A DNA stretch of 64,000 nucleotides from Mixophyes australis (lineage: Eukaryota > Chordata > Amphibia > Anura > Limnodynastidae). Location: positions 166,676,424 to 166,740,423 of the forward strand of contig JAVHZZ010000006.1 in NCBI GenBank assembly GCA_036250195.1, given 5' to 3'. Below, piece by piece: positions 13,588-27,700 of this stretch. Made by a program: the position numbers and the translations under genes. Positions within the stretch are counted from its first letter, which is position 1. Each line of letters starts with the position of its first letter. The notes beneath the pieces were generated by a model that worked only from the letters and a program-made list of their open reading frames with translations, was not told where the DNA came from and did no database searches.

Positions 13588-16500
13588 GGAAATTTAGACT
13601 GTAAGCTCCAATGGGGCAGGGACTGATGTAAGCAACAAATATTCTCTGTACAGCGCTGCAGAATTGGTGGCGCTATATAAATGATGATTTGAGAGTATAT
13701 TTTTAGGATAAAATATAACCTACCGGAGTGGGTGCAATGACAATAGGGCCGGCAGATGAGTGGTCCCAGAAGTGAGAGCCAGTCCATCTATTTTTCTGAG
13801 CATACACTGGGGTCGGCACATGTCCAGTGAAGCCCCACTTGGGTTTTCAGTTGCACAACTGAGAGCCCAAACAGGACATCAATGAGCCTTCCCCTTCTCC
13901 TCATATGCTCAGCAGAGCAAAGCCGGGGGCCCTTGGAGGGTGTATCGGCACTACTGCCAGTCTCCACCCCCAAACTTTGTTATGGGCCTAACTAAGGAAA
14001 GTTTCTCCCCTGTAATTTGGACGCCGACAGTAATGTTTCTACTCTTAAGGGGGCAGTTGGAAGAGGTGCCGCCTCTTTAATGTTATTAAGTAAACTGCCC
14101 CCTTAAGAGTAGAAACATTACTGTCAGCGTCCATGCGGACGTAATTCTGTGGTGCCGTCCTCTTTCTTAATCGCATTCACTGCAAGTCAGGATAATAAGC
14201 TATCAAAAAGAACAGTACGTCGTGCTCCTCAAAATTCTCTCTCAATACGTCGTGCTCACTCGTGTTGGGGTTCCCAGCATTATATTTTGGAGTACCAAAG
14301 CTTCCAGTCTGTGGTCGTGATTTAGACCATGACCTGGTCCATTTCTTTAAGTCCTCTGTACGCTGACAAAGAGATCAGGGGGTTCCACAGAGTTGTGAAC
14401 AATACTGACCACTGCAGCTGCCAAGGTTTTTGTAGATGATGGTTATGGAAATTAATGGGGTAATGGAGGTAGAAGTCCAAATATTCAATTATGGAATCAA
14501 TCCGTACTTCACCACTGAGAGAAAAACATAATACAAATATTTAATAAAATGAAAATAGTTTTGAAAAGTGGAATATTTTCACAGCAGTAGAAACTGAAAG
14601 TATACAAAGTAGTCAAACGTTTTCTCCAGCTTCACAGACATCCTGGTATAAACTTGGTATAATTATAACCATGTTGCGCCAATGTGCATCCTAATGACTG
14701 GGGAAAGCCTCTGACAAGTTTCACTTGTCGGCTCCGTCAGGGTTAGCGTTCCGGTATTCACAGCCATACAGTATACTTTACACAAATGGAGACAACTAAA
14801 CCTAGTCCACTTTAAAAAAACATTTAAAATTCAATTGTTTAAACCATTCATTTTTGTTTTAGATATGTATTAAACACAGTAAAACTCATTATTAAATACA
14901 TAACAATTTTGCACTAGTAACAGTTTAAAACATATCGCACAATACTGTTCAGTACTAAGTACTATATACCGGTATGCAACATTATGTTTCACTGCTTAAA
15001 GACTCACTACACAAATTATAGTGACCATTGTTGAAATGAATGAAGATGCTAATTTTAGTTTGTGCTCACCAGGCCTTGCACCACTCCCACCACTGTATCT
15101 TCGCATTTCATGCAGCCTCCGAGCCTGGTCTCCAGGGCACTGAGAGTACTTATTTACAAATTTACCCATTACAGCAGTGACGGGCAACCAGATATACTTC
15201 ACCTTCAAAAGTGGCACATCCCTTTATCCTGTCAAAACAACTTTGGCACTCAACATCACTCATCCCAAAATGCACTTGCATGCTCCAAAATTCCTTCACA
15301 TGCCACAGTTATCTGCCACTTGATCTAAAATTACCACTTGTAAACCAAACTCTCACCATTCCACTGAGACCTCCCCTCACACCCCTGTACATCTCCCCTC
15401 ACACCCCTGTACATCTCCCCTCACAGGGGTAAACGTAGAATTTGTAGAGGGAGGTTTCCATGGCACGCTCTCTCCTACCTGTTACTGCTGTCTTGTGTCT
15501 CAAGCTCAGGTGTGCTTGTCTGGATCCTGGGATATTGGGTCCCTGTTTGGAAAAACGATAGGTATGTGAGGTATAGAAAGCCTAGCAATGAGTGAACACT
15601 GTAAGGCGCCCTCCTCTATGCAGTCCGACATTAAATCTAAAGCACCCATGTTTCATTAGAAGTCCTTCCTCCTTGCAACCAACTCGACTGTAAATTAATT
15701 TCATTCACTTTTAATAAAAAGAAGTATTTCCCCCAAACAACCCCAACATTAAATTATTATTCACATTTAATAAATAAACCTATTTTCTCCCAAACATTAA
15801 ATAATTAGCATTTACTTTTTAAGAAATGGCAATCCTACTCCCCAAACTCAACCACACACCCCAGCATTAAATTAATAGGCCCATCATCCCAACCTAAATT
15901 AATAGGTCTGCACCAACCCCACTATTAACTTAAATAGTTCCTACCATCAAATAAATATCCACCCATCAAGAAATTAAACGCTCTCACCCACCATTAAACG
16001 ATTGGCTCCCTCTCACCATACTATAAAATTAATATCTCCCACCCCACCCACATTACATTGAGACACCCCTTACACTTACACTAAAATCTCCCCCCCCCCC
16101 CACATTTATATTAAAAAGTTCCTCAATGTGACACTGTGTGACACGCTTACATGAAACCTTCCCCCACACACACACATTCCCACACTTACCTCCAGTGCTG
16201 TATCTTGTCTCCTGCTGGCTGCAGCACACATGAGATACAACATACTTGCCAACTCTCCCGGATGTCCGGGAGACTCCCGAAATCCAGGTAGATCTTCCTA
16301 GTGAAGTGGGCAGGATTTGTAGCCTCCATGATGTGATTCTCGGAATCACGTTCTTTTTTGACCCATCCAAAATGATGCAATTCTGTCCGCAGCCACAATC
16401 TGTAAAGTGGATAGTCTGGGGGAGGGGCCAGCCACTGCAAGCATACAGTACCCCAGGAAGGAGAGGGGTTTCCAGGCACCAGAAAACCCCCTTGGGTGCG

Positions 16501-19500
16501 GATTTGCCTCCCACCTCTGCACATCTCCCCTTACACTTCTCCAGTGGAGAACTATTCATAGAAATGTATTCAAAAATCAAGGTTCTTCAGTCGGCGCATT
16601 TAATCATTGAGCAACTTTCCTATTTTCAGTTTTCATGCATCAAATATATAACAGCAAGTCTCTTAGAGATGGGCATTTTTTTTACAAACATTCTAAATGT
16701 GCAATTGAAGTAACACAGTATGTAAATCTTCATTTTCTGTGTGTGCCACTAACTTAATGTTTTTGGGTTGGTTTTTTTTTTAATATCTTTCTTTGACTTG
16801 GTAAAAAATACCCCACACTGGACCTCACTTACAGCATGCATTCTATGAGCAGTGCAAAAATGTTGGAAGGTGCATGCCTTCTCTCCATAGGTGCGCACTG
16901 TGCAAAAGCCCTTCATTTTTATTTATTTTTAAATACTGCTTCTGTGTGCTTTTTATTTAAAATAACAAAAAAAAATAAAAATGGGCAAAGTGCAAAATAT
17001 GTCCTTTTAAAGCATATGACGGACCCTACCTCCGCCAGCTCTGAGCTGGTACAAACATCTTAAGTATTTTCAATAGTGTCTCTATAACATTTTGTTTTTG
17101 TGCTGCGCTTTGTTGCACTTACTCCATGTTTAGAAGAAACGCCTTCATTCAGCCCAACTCCTCTCCTGAGCCAACTTCTGCTCATCTGCACACACCACTA
17201 TCTCTGTAAGCCAATGAGCTTTTGACAAAAATCTAGCTATGCAGCACTAGCGAAGAGGGTTATATGCTGCAACTCTGCCGCTTTGCACTTTGTAAATGAG
17301 ACCCACTGTGTTCAGTCTGACGTCTGGCAAGTCCTGTACCAGTTGTGTAACATGTTATAGTTTTCATACTCATATATTCAATGTTGTCTACTGATCTTCT
17401 TCTCAAAAGAATGGTCGCTAGAGGTGGTTGAACTCTGCAAGAAGTATTTGAATGACACAGTAGTTGCCATTGACCTGGCCGGTGATGAATCTCTGAACTG
17501 CGAGGCAGCACCAGGACACAAGAAGGCTTATGAGGTGAGCAAAATGCTGTTATGTTAGAAGTGCGTTAGATTTCATAATTATAGCAAAATAAAATCAAGG
17601 AAAATAGTTGTGTGGGAGACAAAAGTGTATCAAAACTGAACAAAGATTTAATATCAAATTCAGAAAAAGAACGATGTCAATTTTGATGCAAATATACCTT
17701 CTACATCTGCATTACCACCTAAGTGGCAGCATATTCATGGCTGTAGGGGGTATGCAAAAGCAGTAAGTAATCATGGATACTCCCGCTCACAACACCATCC
17801 GCAGCATAACACTACATGTGTATTGACCGGCTCATTAAATTAACCACTGTCAAATGGTCCCGATGAACAAATGGGGGTTAATGTGAAAATAGGTGTAACC
17901 TTAAATGTGTGGTTGGGAGTGTGGAATTTAAACTGAGTTCAGGGCTTAGTTTGTTTCAATTTGACATTTTTTAAAAGTTTGTGTGTATTTGTGAATATTC
18001 ACAGACTGCAGCTTGGACAATCTTATACACTGCAAGGCTCTCCAACCTGTAAAAGGGCTGCACATTACTCTGTATATCAGCAATGAAAAAACAACCCCAA
18101 AATGACCTCTTCGTCCCCACATAACTCCTCTCTTAGAAGCCAGTGGCAAACCACTCCATTTGTCACAGTAGGGCATGTCGTAACTATATTATATAAGCTC
18201 TATAATGCAGGGTTCTTAACTTTTAAGAAAGGTGGAGGGACCAAAGTGTGCTCCTATACTTTTGTTACTTTGCTGTTGTTTGCAAATTAAGTATTATAAT
18301 GTATTGTTAATAATAGAATGAATAGGATAACATTAATATATTTCTAAATAATATTTTGATTGACTGTACAAAATTTTGCATAGAAAATACCATGAAGACT
18401 TATTCTAAATCATAATTCAAAACATACTCAATTAGGACAAATAAATCCATTTCCCAGTTTACACAAACCACATTCCAATCTCGGAAGGCCACACATCTTT
18501 TGCAGCAACCAATCCTCTTACAGCATCAGGAATTGGAAGTGTCTTACTTCCAATTCTGGAATATGTGGATATACCTAATGGCCTGACTAGCATGTGTCCT
18601 GTTTTTCTCAGAACAGTCCTGGTTTCTGTCATTGATCTTTGAATTTAATCTTTGATTCTACTGATGCACCTAGATTGATCAGAAACAATGACTGTTATTC
18701 TGAATTTCATATCCAAGCTTTAAAAGGACTGCACATTACTCTTTATATCAGCAATGGAAAAAAACAACCCCAAAATGACCTCCGCGTCCCTACATAACTC
18801 CTCTCTTAGAAGTCTGTGGCAAACCACTCCATTTGTCACAGAAGGCATGTCGTAACGAGTATGCTTTATGTGGTCCCTCTGTTTCCTCTTCCACGGAGGG
18901 ACAAATAGTGCTTACCCACAGAATTAGCTATAATGTAACCCCCTCTATAATACCTCTTCTAGCTTTGGACTGACCTCTCTGGAGTTGTAAGACTTTATCA
19001 AAAGCATGTAGTCACTTAAGGCCTGTCTTACATTGTGGGCTGCCAACACAATAGTAATCAATGCTGCCTGGTTGGCTAAGTGGTTAGCACTTCTGCCTCA
19101 CAGCACTGGGGTCATGAGTTAAATTCCCTGACCATGGCCTTATCTGTGTGGAGTTTGTATGTTCTCCCCATGTTTGCGTGGATTTCCTCTGGGTGCTCCG
19201 GTTTCCTCCCACACTCTAAAAAACATACTAGTAGGTTAATTGGCTGCTATCAAATTGACCCTAGTATCTCTGTCTGTGTGTGTGTTAGGAAATTTAGACT
19301 GTAAGCTCCAATGGGGCAGGGACTGATGTGAGTTCTCTGTACAGCGCTGCGTAATTAGTGGCGCTATATAAAATAAATGGTGATGATGATGATGAATGCT
19401 GTACTTACCAACATAACCAATTCATAAATCAGGACACAGAGTTCGGACAGGACCACCAGAAGGGTTCTAGAACCATTTTTTTGTGTTTGATATTAATTAC

Positions 19501-21657
19501 ATTTTATTGGGATCAAGACCAAATGCACATTGAGTTCTTTGGTCCTGCAGATCAATGGAACACTGACACCTTTGGGGGTCCTGGGTAATGTAAGATTGAG
19601 CAATGCTGTTTTACACGATAGTCCAATCTGCCCAGGCAGATATGTGTTATTTTATGTGAACCCTTCAAATGCTTTTCTGTTAGACCTGCTGGGAGCCTGG
19701 TCAGTGTTCTACTATACAGTACAGTGTCCTGTGCCACATTGCCTTATAGTTGTACAGCACTTGGGTGGCTGTGTATGTTTTTCACTGGGACAAAGGTATT
19801 TTTTGTTCTAAATTATAGAGCCATTTTGTTAACTAGCGAGTAAATCAGCGGTGGTTTCTAAACTGATCAAACAAGTCACGACCAACCCTTCTCATTTATA
19901 TGTAACTATCGCTCAATGAGAATGATTGGATCAGTGTGAGTCAGCCCCCTAACACATAGAAAACACTTTAGAAATATCACTTCACGTAGCATTCATGGTC
20001 TTTTATAAATGCAGAGTAAACCTATTACATTTGTAGAACGGGACAGCAACAATTCAGCCACTAAATTTTACCCTATTTAGAAGTTTGGTCTGCTAAAATG
20101 TAATGAAATCTCAGCCACAGACATGAACAGAACAAACGCCTCTGGGGGGATCCAAGGGGTAAATGATGTGATTTGTGTGATCACGGCTTCTACCCCCAAT
20201 GTGCAGTGGGGAAGACTTAAGAAGGGAGGGCATTGTCACAATTTCCGCAAACCCTTATGCTAATTTCTGTTCTTACTTCTCAGTCAGGGCCAAAAATAGG
20301 AGCCAGTAATTTCTCAGAAGCACCTGGTAATCAGCAAAGGGTTAAAAGCCAATGAAAATATTTAGGAAACGTATTTCAACTCCGTTTACTAGGTAAATGG
20401 AACTCTTGGTTGTTTTTAATATCTGCCACACCTTAGCAGGAATGCAGCCTTAGAAAATAGCAGTTTTGCATTCAAATAGTAGAAATATAGAGTCAGTTTG
20501 TTAAAATGTTGCTCCCCTGTCTTGCTTCTCATCTACAGAGAGAGGGGAAGATGTAGGTAGTTAAGCAATCTGTTTATAGACTGTGACTTGTATTGCTCTT
20601 AGGCCACACTTTTTTTAGCTTCACATGGAACTATTAAGTGTTTGGTTTACTTAGCTATAGTGTGTGTGTGTGTGTGTGTGTGTTTATAATATATATTTAT
20701 CTCCCACTGCATGCTGGGAGTGCACAGCTATCAAACTGTCTCTAGAGAAGTAGAAGCTAGGTCATGGGTGTTAATGCAGAAGGAACTACATATAGGATGA
20801 AACTGGCAATGTGTTTGTTATGCTGCTTGTTCTTGAAATGATATTTTTGCAGTGGAAAACTAATGAACCCCCCATCTTCTTGGGATATAATACAAAACAG
20901 CTCTGCGGACGGGTTGGATATGAAATAACAATGCCATAATGTTGATAGTCATAACATGCACATGTACATAATGGCAACATGGTTAAAATGTCGACATGTA
21001 ATATGTGGGCAGGGCTGTGAAGTCGACATTCAAAATGTCGACATAAACAGATGTAAAAAAAAAAGGAAATGGATGTAATAAATGGAAAGGGAGATGCATA
21101 GTGTCCCCTTGCCATAATGCCAAACCATCCCCAGGCTGGTCAGCACAGGGCTGCATTCCCTAGGGAGATAGGGTCCGCAAACCCCCATCCCTCCCTTTCT
21201 AAGTTTAACCAGTCCCGTGTTGATCGCACTAAGGCTCTTCTCACACCGCTGGGGTGGTGGGTGTGTGGTAATAATGATAAATTAAGTGTATCAATTAATG
21301 TTGTCCCTGGTGCACTACAGGTCCCAGCATTCCCAGGCTACCATTAAGTGTTTCGGCATGCTGGTGCTTGTAGTACTAAAGCGCCAGCATACCCAGAGCT
21401 GCCAGGGCATGCTGGCACATGGGGGGGGGGGGGGGCATAAGTGCACCTAGGGCACACTGGGACCTGTACTGCACCAAGGACAATTTTAAATAAAACGCAC
21501 ACACAAGTGTAAAAATAACATTATTTGAAATAACATCACTCATTCAACCTTTTTATTGCTCACATAGATCCAGGCTCTTCATTTGCAATAAATACAGTGA
21601 TCCTTGGCTTGGAAAAATAAAAAAGCTCCCGGCACAAATGAACACTTGGCGACAAAA

Positions 21658-21706
<49 letters not shown>

Positions 21707-24700
21707 CATGGGGATATATAGGACTACAGCCACTAAGAGCTCTGTGGGTTTCCCTGCTATAGTGCCACCAGCCCAGGCTGACAAAACCTAGTCCTGGTAA
21801 TGGTAAAATTGGGGGGACCATGCTTTTTGGTCTCGCTGATTTGCCTTGTACCAGCCTAGGGTTTGTTAGGCTGTTTGGGAGGGGGGCACCCCAGGTTGTT
21901 TGTTTTTTTTTTTACATATATTGCCGTTCTTATTGTGTACTTATGACAACATTTTGATTGTCGACTATACAACCCTGTCCACATTTTACATGTTGACATT
22001 TTAACTGTGGACACTATGAACATGTACACCTTTTGACTGTCAACATTTCGGTGTCGATATTTTGACTCGTCATTTCGAATACATACCCTCTGGAACCAAC
22101 AGTACTTGGGTCACAGAGAAGAGCTGTCTGTGTTGTATGCAGGACCTATTAAATCATCATGGCAGAGCGGTTTATTTTAAAGTCTTGGTAGTCTGCCGGC
22201 GTTAAGGTCTCAGTCACCATTGACACAGAAAGAATAGGCTTTACATCCCTCCCCTCCCTTCTGTGATTGGTGGAGGACGTTGATGTTTAGGAAGCCAAAC
22301 ACCTCCTATTCTTCTCATTTGGGCTCTCTACGTCATATAGGTTTTTGGAGTAATCTCATGTAGACTCTCACACTAGCTGAAGGTTGGGGGGATATCAGAA
22401 AGCTCAACCTCGATGTTTCAAACATCCAAATACCAGCTCTTCTTACCTATTCCTTTATCCCACGACCCCTAAACAAGCTCATCCAACATCTAATAGCTGC
22501 TACCACCTGTCTGATAAGTAGTGCATTTCAGGTAGTGCTGAACAGAATGTGACATTCTTCTGCAAAACATGGGAGCGCTGGCCTGCCTTCTTTTAATTAA
22601 GACTGCCTTTCCAGATGTACTGGAGAGCCTCAATTTATATCCCCAGTTGGAAACGATGGGCCTGATTCATTAGGGAAAGTTAAGCAAAAGTAAGTAAAAA
22701 CCATATTGCATGGGAGGGAAGATAAATTTTAAAATGTGATGGCAGATGTATATTTGGGGTAAGGCATTTCCTAGATCAACTTTAAATTTCAGTGTACAAA
22801 TAAGCTATCAAGTATTCGTATGCTAGATGCAGAATAAAAAACTAATTTGTACCCCGTGCATTGCAACATAGTTTTGTCCCGAAAACTCGAGTAAGAAAAC
22901 TTTCACTTTTTTGCTTAACTTTCCTTAATGAATCAGGCCCGGTGTCCTCATGGAAAACTCGCAAAATTCCCATGTCTGGGCATTCGGTTCCACTGCACAT
23001 GCATGAAGCAGCTAGTCAGCTGAGCCCCGAGACCAGCCTCACGGAACTGTAAGTTAACGTTTAAAGCTCAGGACTAGTATATTGACGGGAGGTGATGTGA
23101 CTATAGGAAAGCACCCTTATTATAATAGAGTGCATCATCTCTATAGATGTAGTGGAATAACCCTCTCTCAAGTCTCACTGCATTTGTCACCTTTCTCCTG
23201 TAAGATTCTCCTTCTTCAGCTGTTATATTGTATCTTTAATACTCTTCACTATTTTAGTTCAGTTTATAGTTTCACTGTTACACCGTCTCTGAGAGCAATA
23301 GTCGTGTACCCTTAATGTATTGTCTTCTGTCTGCACTGCCCAATAATCTGTCACAGCAGTCCTATTGTCCTGGTGGAAGTGTAACTGCATGTTCTCTACT
23401 CCTTTAATGACAGGAGTGACACATTGCTTGCATTCTGATTTCTTTGAATTTGCACTTTAGCAGCGGTAAATTACTCATTCACCATAGCCAACAAGTCCAT
23501 GTGTTTTACAGCCAAGGAGATAGTTTATTTTATAACAGCTGAATTTTTACATAACTAGAAATGGGGTAAAGGTTATAGCCGGGTTTCTATGAAAATTAAC
23601 AAACAGTGGGAATTTAATTTTTTTCTCGCCACTGAAAGGAATCAATACCTGTAAATTAGGGCTGAATTTAGGAGTCAATTAGCAAGTAAGATCAGAGTAA
23701 AAGTCATTCACACATAAACTACTGTGAGCAGCAATGCACGCTTTCTTTAGCAGATCACATTGACATTTTAAAAAAAATAGCTATGTTAATTCTACTATCC
23801 TATTATTTCTATTGTTATGGCATTTACTTTGCTTTCGGCATGCAACTTAGTGCATCCCACTTTGAGAGATGATATTATGGTACTTACAAATCAGCTGAGA
23901 TTATAGAACTGATTTAAGTCGGGTAAAGTGGATCCGTTACTTACACACTGTAGAGGCGGTCCTCTGGTTGATGCAGTATTCGTGAGAATGCAATCTATCC
24001 ACTCACTATGAATGTGTGCCCTCTCAATGTGCCGCAAGAATGGTTCAGCCCCTAAAATGGCTGCCTCCACTGTGTGTAGCCAATGAATAAACATAAAAAC
24101 AATTTTTAAATTTTAAAGAGACATCAGTACATATACATGAATGGGGTAAACATGTAGCTTAAACTGTATCAATTGCCTACACACAGTGATTACTGCATCA
24201 GTTCACAAAATGGCTGCCTCCACTGTGTGATACATATTTTTAACTACAGTTTTTAGGACTGCTGAATCTCAAAATGTAAATGTTGAGATATGCACCATGA
24301 TGGTAAATTACAGTGTTAAGGATTATCCTGACATTTCACTACAAAGATGTTAAAAAAAAATATCTACACCCACAAGCTGTTGTGGCACAATATGATGGCA
24401 GCAACATGCTATTTGATGGCCTCATGGAGACATGCGCATCCCCCACTATGGTGCAAATTAAGCATAGCCCACAGATGGAGTATATTACAAGCATTCTGAG
24501 ATATTCCTCTTTATCTTCCCACAAAGTCTTGAACCTCTTTCTGTAACCAATCCTAGTTAATTTGTAATTTAGCATCATGCTCACTATCCCACATACCCCA
24601 GTCTTTAAACATTTGTTATCTTAACCCCCTCCGTTGTTCTTTCACCTGCGTAATACTCCCTCCTGATCGCTTTCTGTCCCCACCTCGTCTCATTCCCTGC

Positions 24701-27700
24701 CCCCGTCATCCGTTCTTTAACGGAAAATCAGCATTGTTAGCTTGTGCCTTCATTTGCATTCTCTGCTTTAAATATTCTTTGTTACCAAGTTATTTGCCTG
24801 GTGCTGTCTTGTGTTATCAAATTACTATATTGTTACGTTTTTGATCCTCTTAATAAACAGTTTTCTAAAATAAAAAAGTTAAATGTTACCTTCCCACTCC
24901 ATTACAAACAGCTAAATTCCCTGCCACATATTTTCCTCATGGTCCTTACAGGATTTGTCGCAGGTCATAAAACTGAGATGCCTGTTGTTTGAGTTGCTGT
25001 GATATTATTGGCCCTGTGTATGGATCAGTCAGTCGACTCTATGCATTTCTGCATTCACATGTCAGTCACTGTCTGTCTGTCTAATTAGACAAGCACCTCT
25101 AACATCTTTAGTTAAGTATAAACACTCCAGTTATTTATGCATATAATTCAGTTCAATAAACACATAACCTTTGTTATACCTTAATGTCAAATAGTGACTT
25201 TATTTTCTTTTGTAAAATATTTTTTCAAAGGTTTTGAGTGGTGAAAAATTTTGTCTGTTAAAGCTTTTCCTGATCTGCTTGTAGGAAGCTGTGAGGTGTG
25301 GAATACATAGGACTGTCCATGCTGGAGAGGTGGGACCCCCAAGCGTTGTCAAGGAGGTAGGAAGTTTATATTGCAGGAATTACAGCTGGAAAAATCATGG
25401 CACCATAGTTCACCCCACGTATTCAGAATGCTGATGACCCTTATTTTAACATATACTACATGGTCAAAGGTATATGGAACCCTTCTAATTAGTGTGTTTG
25501 GCCATTCAGCCCCACACTTTGCTAAGAGGTTCATAATCTAGCATCCATGTAGTATCCAAAATCACATGGTGAATATTGGTGCAGCCCAGAACATGGCTGC
25601 CTGCTTTGTGTGGAAGTGACAAGTATAAGTCTGTAAAACTGAGGTAAACACGACATATCGGGCACACTATCCTCTAGCAGAGTTCTAATGTGAATAATTT
25701 TTGTATATTGCAGGCTGTCGAGGTGCTAAAAACAGAAAGAATTGGGCATGGATACCACACAATTGAAGACCCCAATTTGTACAAAGAGCTGTTGAATAAG
25801 AATATGCACTTTGAGGTTTGTTATTTAGTAAATGACATGCACAGTAATCTTTATTGCAGGCCCCTAAATTAGTCCTTTTTATGAATGTAATATTTATGGT
25901 AAGATATAGATATAGAAATATACTGTAGCTATATAGGAAAAACAGAGGCAAGATACTCTACATTGGTGAGTCCCTTCCCTCCCAAAAAAGAATGGGGCCC
26001 ATTCTTCTGAAATACACCCTCTTGGATTTGTACTTTCAACTTTCGATTTTAAGTTTAGTTGACTGAGTCTCAGAAGATGGATGACGTCTGCGGGAGTTTG
26101 ATAAGGCCAAGACCGTGGCACCTGTCCAATCGGTAATCTCATCCCACCCAACTGTCCATTTTTCTTTTGTAGGACAGACCTGATTTCCTGAAGGATAATT
26201 GTACTATGTGATTGTGGGTATGGTCATTGCCAGTGGCAGTGGGCAGATCTGTGGTGCAGCCTTAGCATATCAGAGGTTTGGATAGTTTATTTTTTGTTTT
26301 TCATTCAAGACTGTTAGGGTGTAAAGTTTTTATCTACAGACTTAGAGGATATTGCCACCAAAAATGAAAATTTTCCAAACTCCTCTGGCTCTACCTGCCA
26401 AAGGCATCCAGGGGTCCCACATCTCGGCCATAAGTGGAACAGTAATTAGATAACTTTGTTAGACTAAAAATCCATCCATTCTACACACCTGTTTGAACAG
26501 ACCTTAACAGTCCATTTTGACACAGATAAGCCATGTTGTTGTTGTTGGTGTTTCTAATGTGATGGATGATTCAATGTAACCCAGTGATGTGAAACAGGAG
26601 GCCAGAGGACCGCATGCAGCCCCGATATCCTTCATCTGCAGCCTCAAGTTCTTCCAGCTTTAATACTCTTCATCCGTTTCTCTGCGTCATGCCCTGTCAT
26701 CCCCAGCTCTTTTTCTCTGCTTTATGTCCCACAAACTTCACCCGCCGCCAAGCTCTTATTAATAATCAGTAAGTGGGGATGCTGATGGCAGTTTTAAGGA
26801 AAGTGGGAGATCTTAGATACTTTTTATGCTAAATGGAATTGTACGGGGTGAATGGTATTTTGAGGTGCGTGGAGGCTGTAAGTGGTATGTGCGCACATTC
26901 TAAGGCATGCATTGTGTCTTAGATTAAGGAAGAGATAAAAAACAATGTGAGGGGCGCGTCATTACCGTTAGTACAGTAATTTTAACGTTAATGATACGCA
27001 CCCCGCATTGTTCTAAAGAATTGAATCTCCCCCTGAATGTATTATTTTAACTTGTTACAGATATTAAATGTAATGTGTGGCCCTTTTTGAATATTTTTAA
27101 GTGTATCAGGTTGCCTATCACTGATGAATAATCCATTAGAGAGTATATCAGTAAATTTACTGCAGTTCGGAGCTAATCATTCTATTTTCGGCAAATCAAT
27201 TCACAAAACTATTATTTTCAACTTTTTAAAAAGACATTTCAAGGGTAAAAAAAAAGTATGACAGTTTTTTAAGCATTTCTTAAACAAATTTTTGTTTAAT
27301 AATGACACTTTTTAGTTTTAGAAATTCTACTTTTATAATTCTCTCCACCTGAAACAAAGATCCAGGACAGGGTCTTAAAGGTATAGGCTCTCGAGGTGTT
27401 ACTAAACCACCACTTATTCTGATGTTTTCACAAGCAGAAATTGTGTTTCAAGCATCAGGAACTACTGCAGTCATTTGTAGTATTCAGTATAATGATTTTA
27501 ATTAGGCAAAATAATATTTGAATGGGGATACTCATCAACTGGTATAAAAAAATATTTCCAATCCATTAATTTATTCATATTAGTGTTACTGGAGAATCAG
27601 AGAAACGGGAACAGAATATTGAGTCCTCCTGCAGACTGACTACAACTACTGGAAATAGATGTACGACAATAAACTAACAGCCAGCAGTGGTAGAACAATG

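Larger units (their letters stand above)
9356..17409 (+). other. ADA: ADA intron 5
   Basis: About 8.05 kb, the largest ADA intron here. It contains LINE fragments (about 10.95-11.2 kb and perhaps 12.2-12.4 kb), a SINE (13.39-13.69 kb), a SINE tail in reverse (12.97-13.08 kb), a 45-bp-arm hairpin (14.02-14.13 kb), a C/A-rich low-complexity block (15.7-16.1 kb) and one end of a hAT-like element (16.24 kb). No other gene was recognised. Confidence 0.8.
17535..25284 (+). other. ADA: ADA intron 6
   Basis: About 7.75 kb. It contains a 135-bp direct duplication (18.05 and 18.72 kb), a SINE (19.07-19.39 kb), a 1.2-kb inverted-repeat element (20.91-22.09 kb), a MITE (22.66-22.94 kb) and two copies of the 'cacagtggaggcag' MITE family (23.94 and 24.18 kb). 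No other gene was found. Confidence 0.8.

Noticed and set aside
16053..16580. 175-codon minus-strand and 155-codon plus-strand open frames
   Set aside because: They overlap each other over a repeat-derived region containing a hAT-like end; no domain seen.
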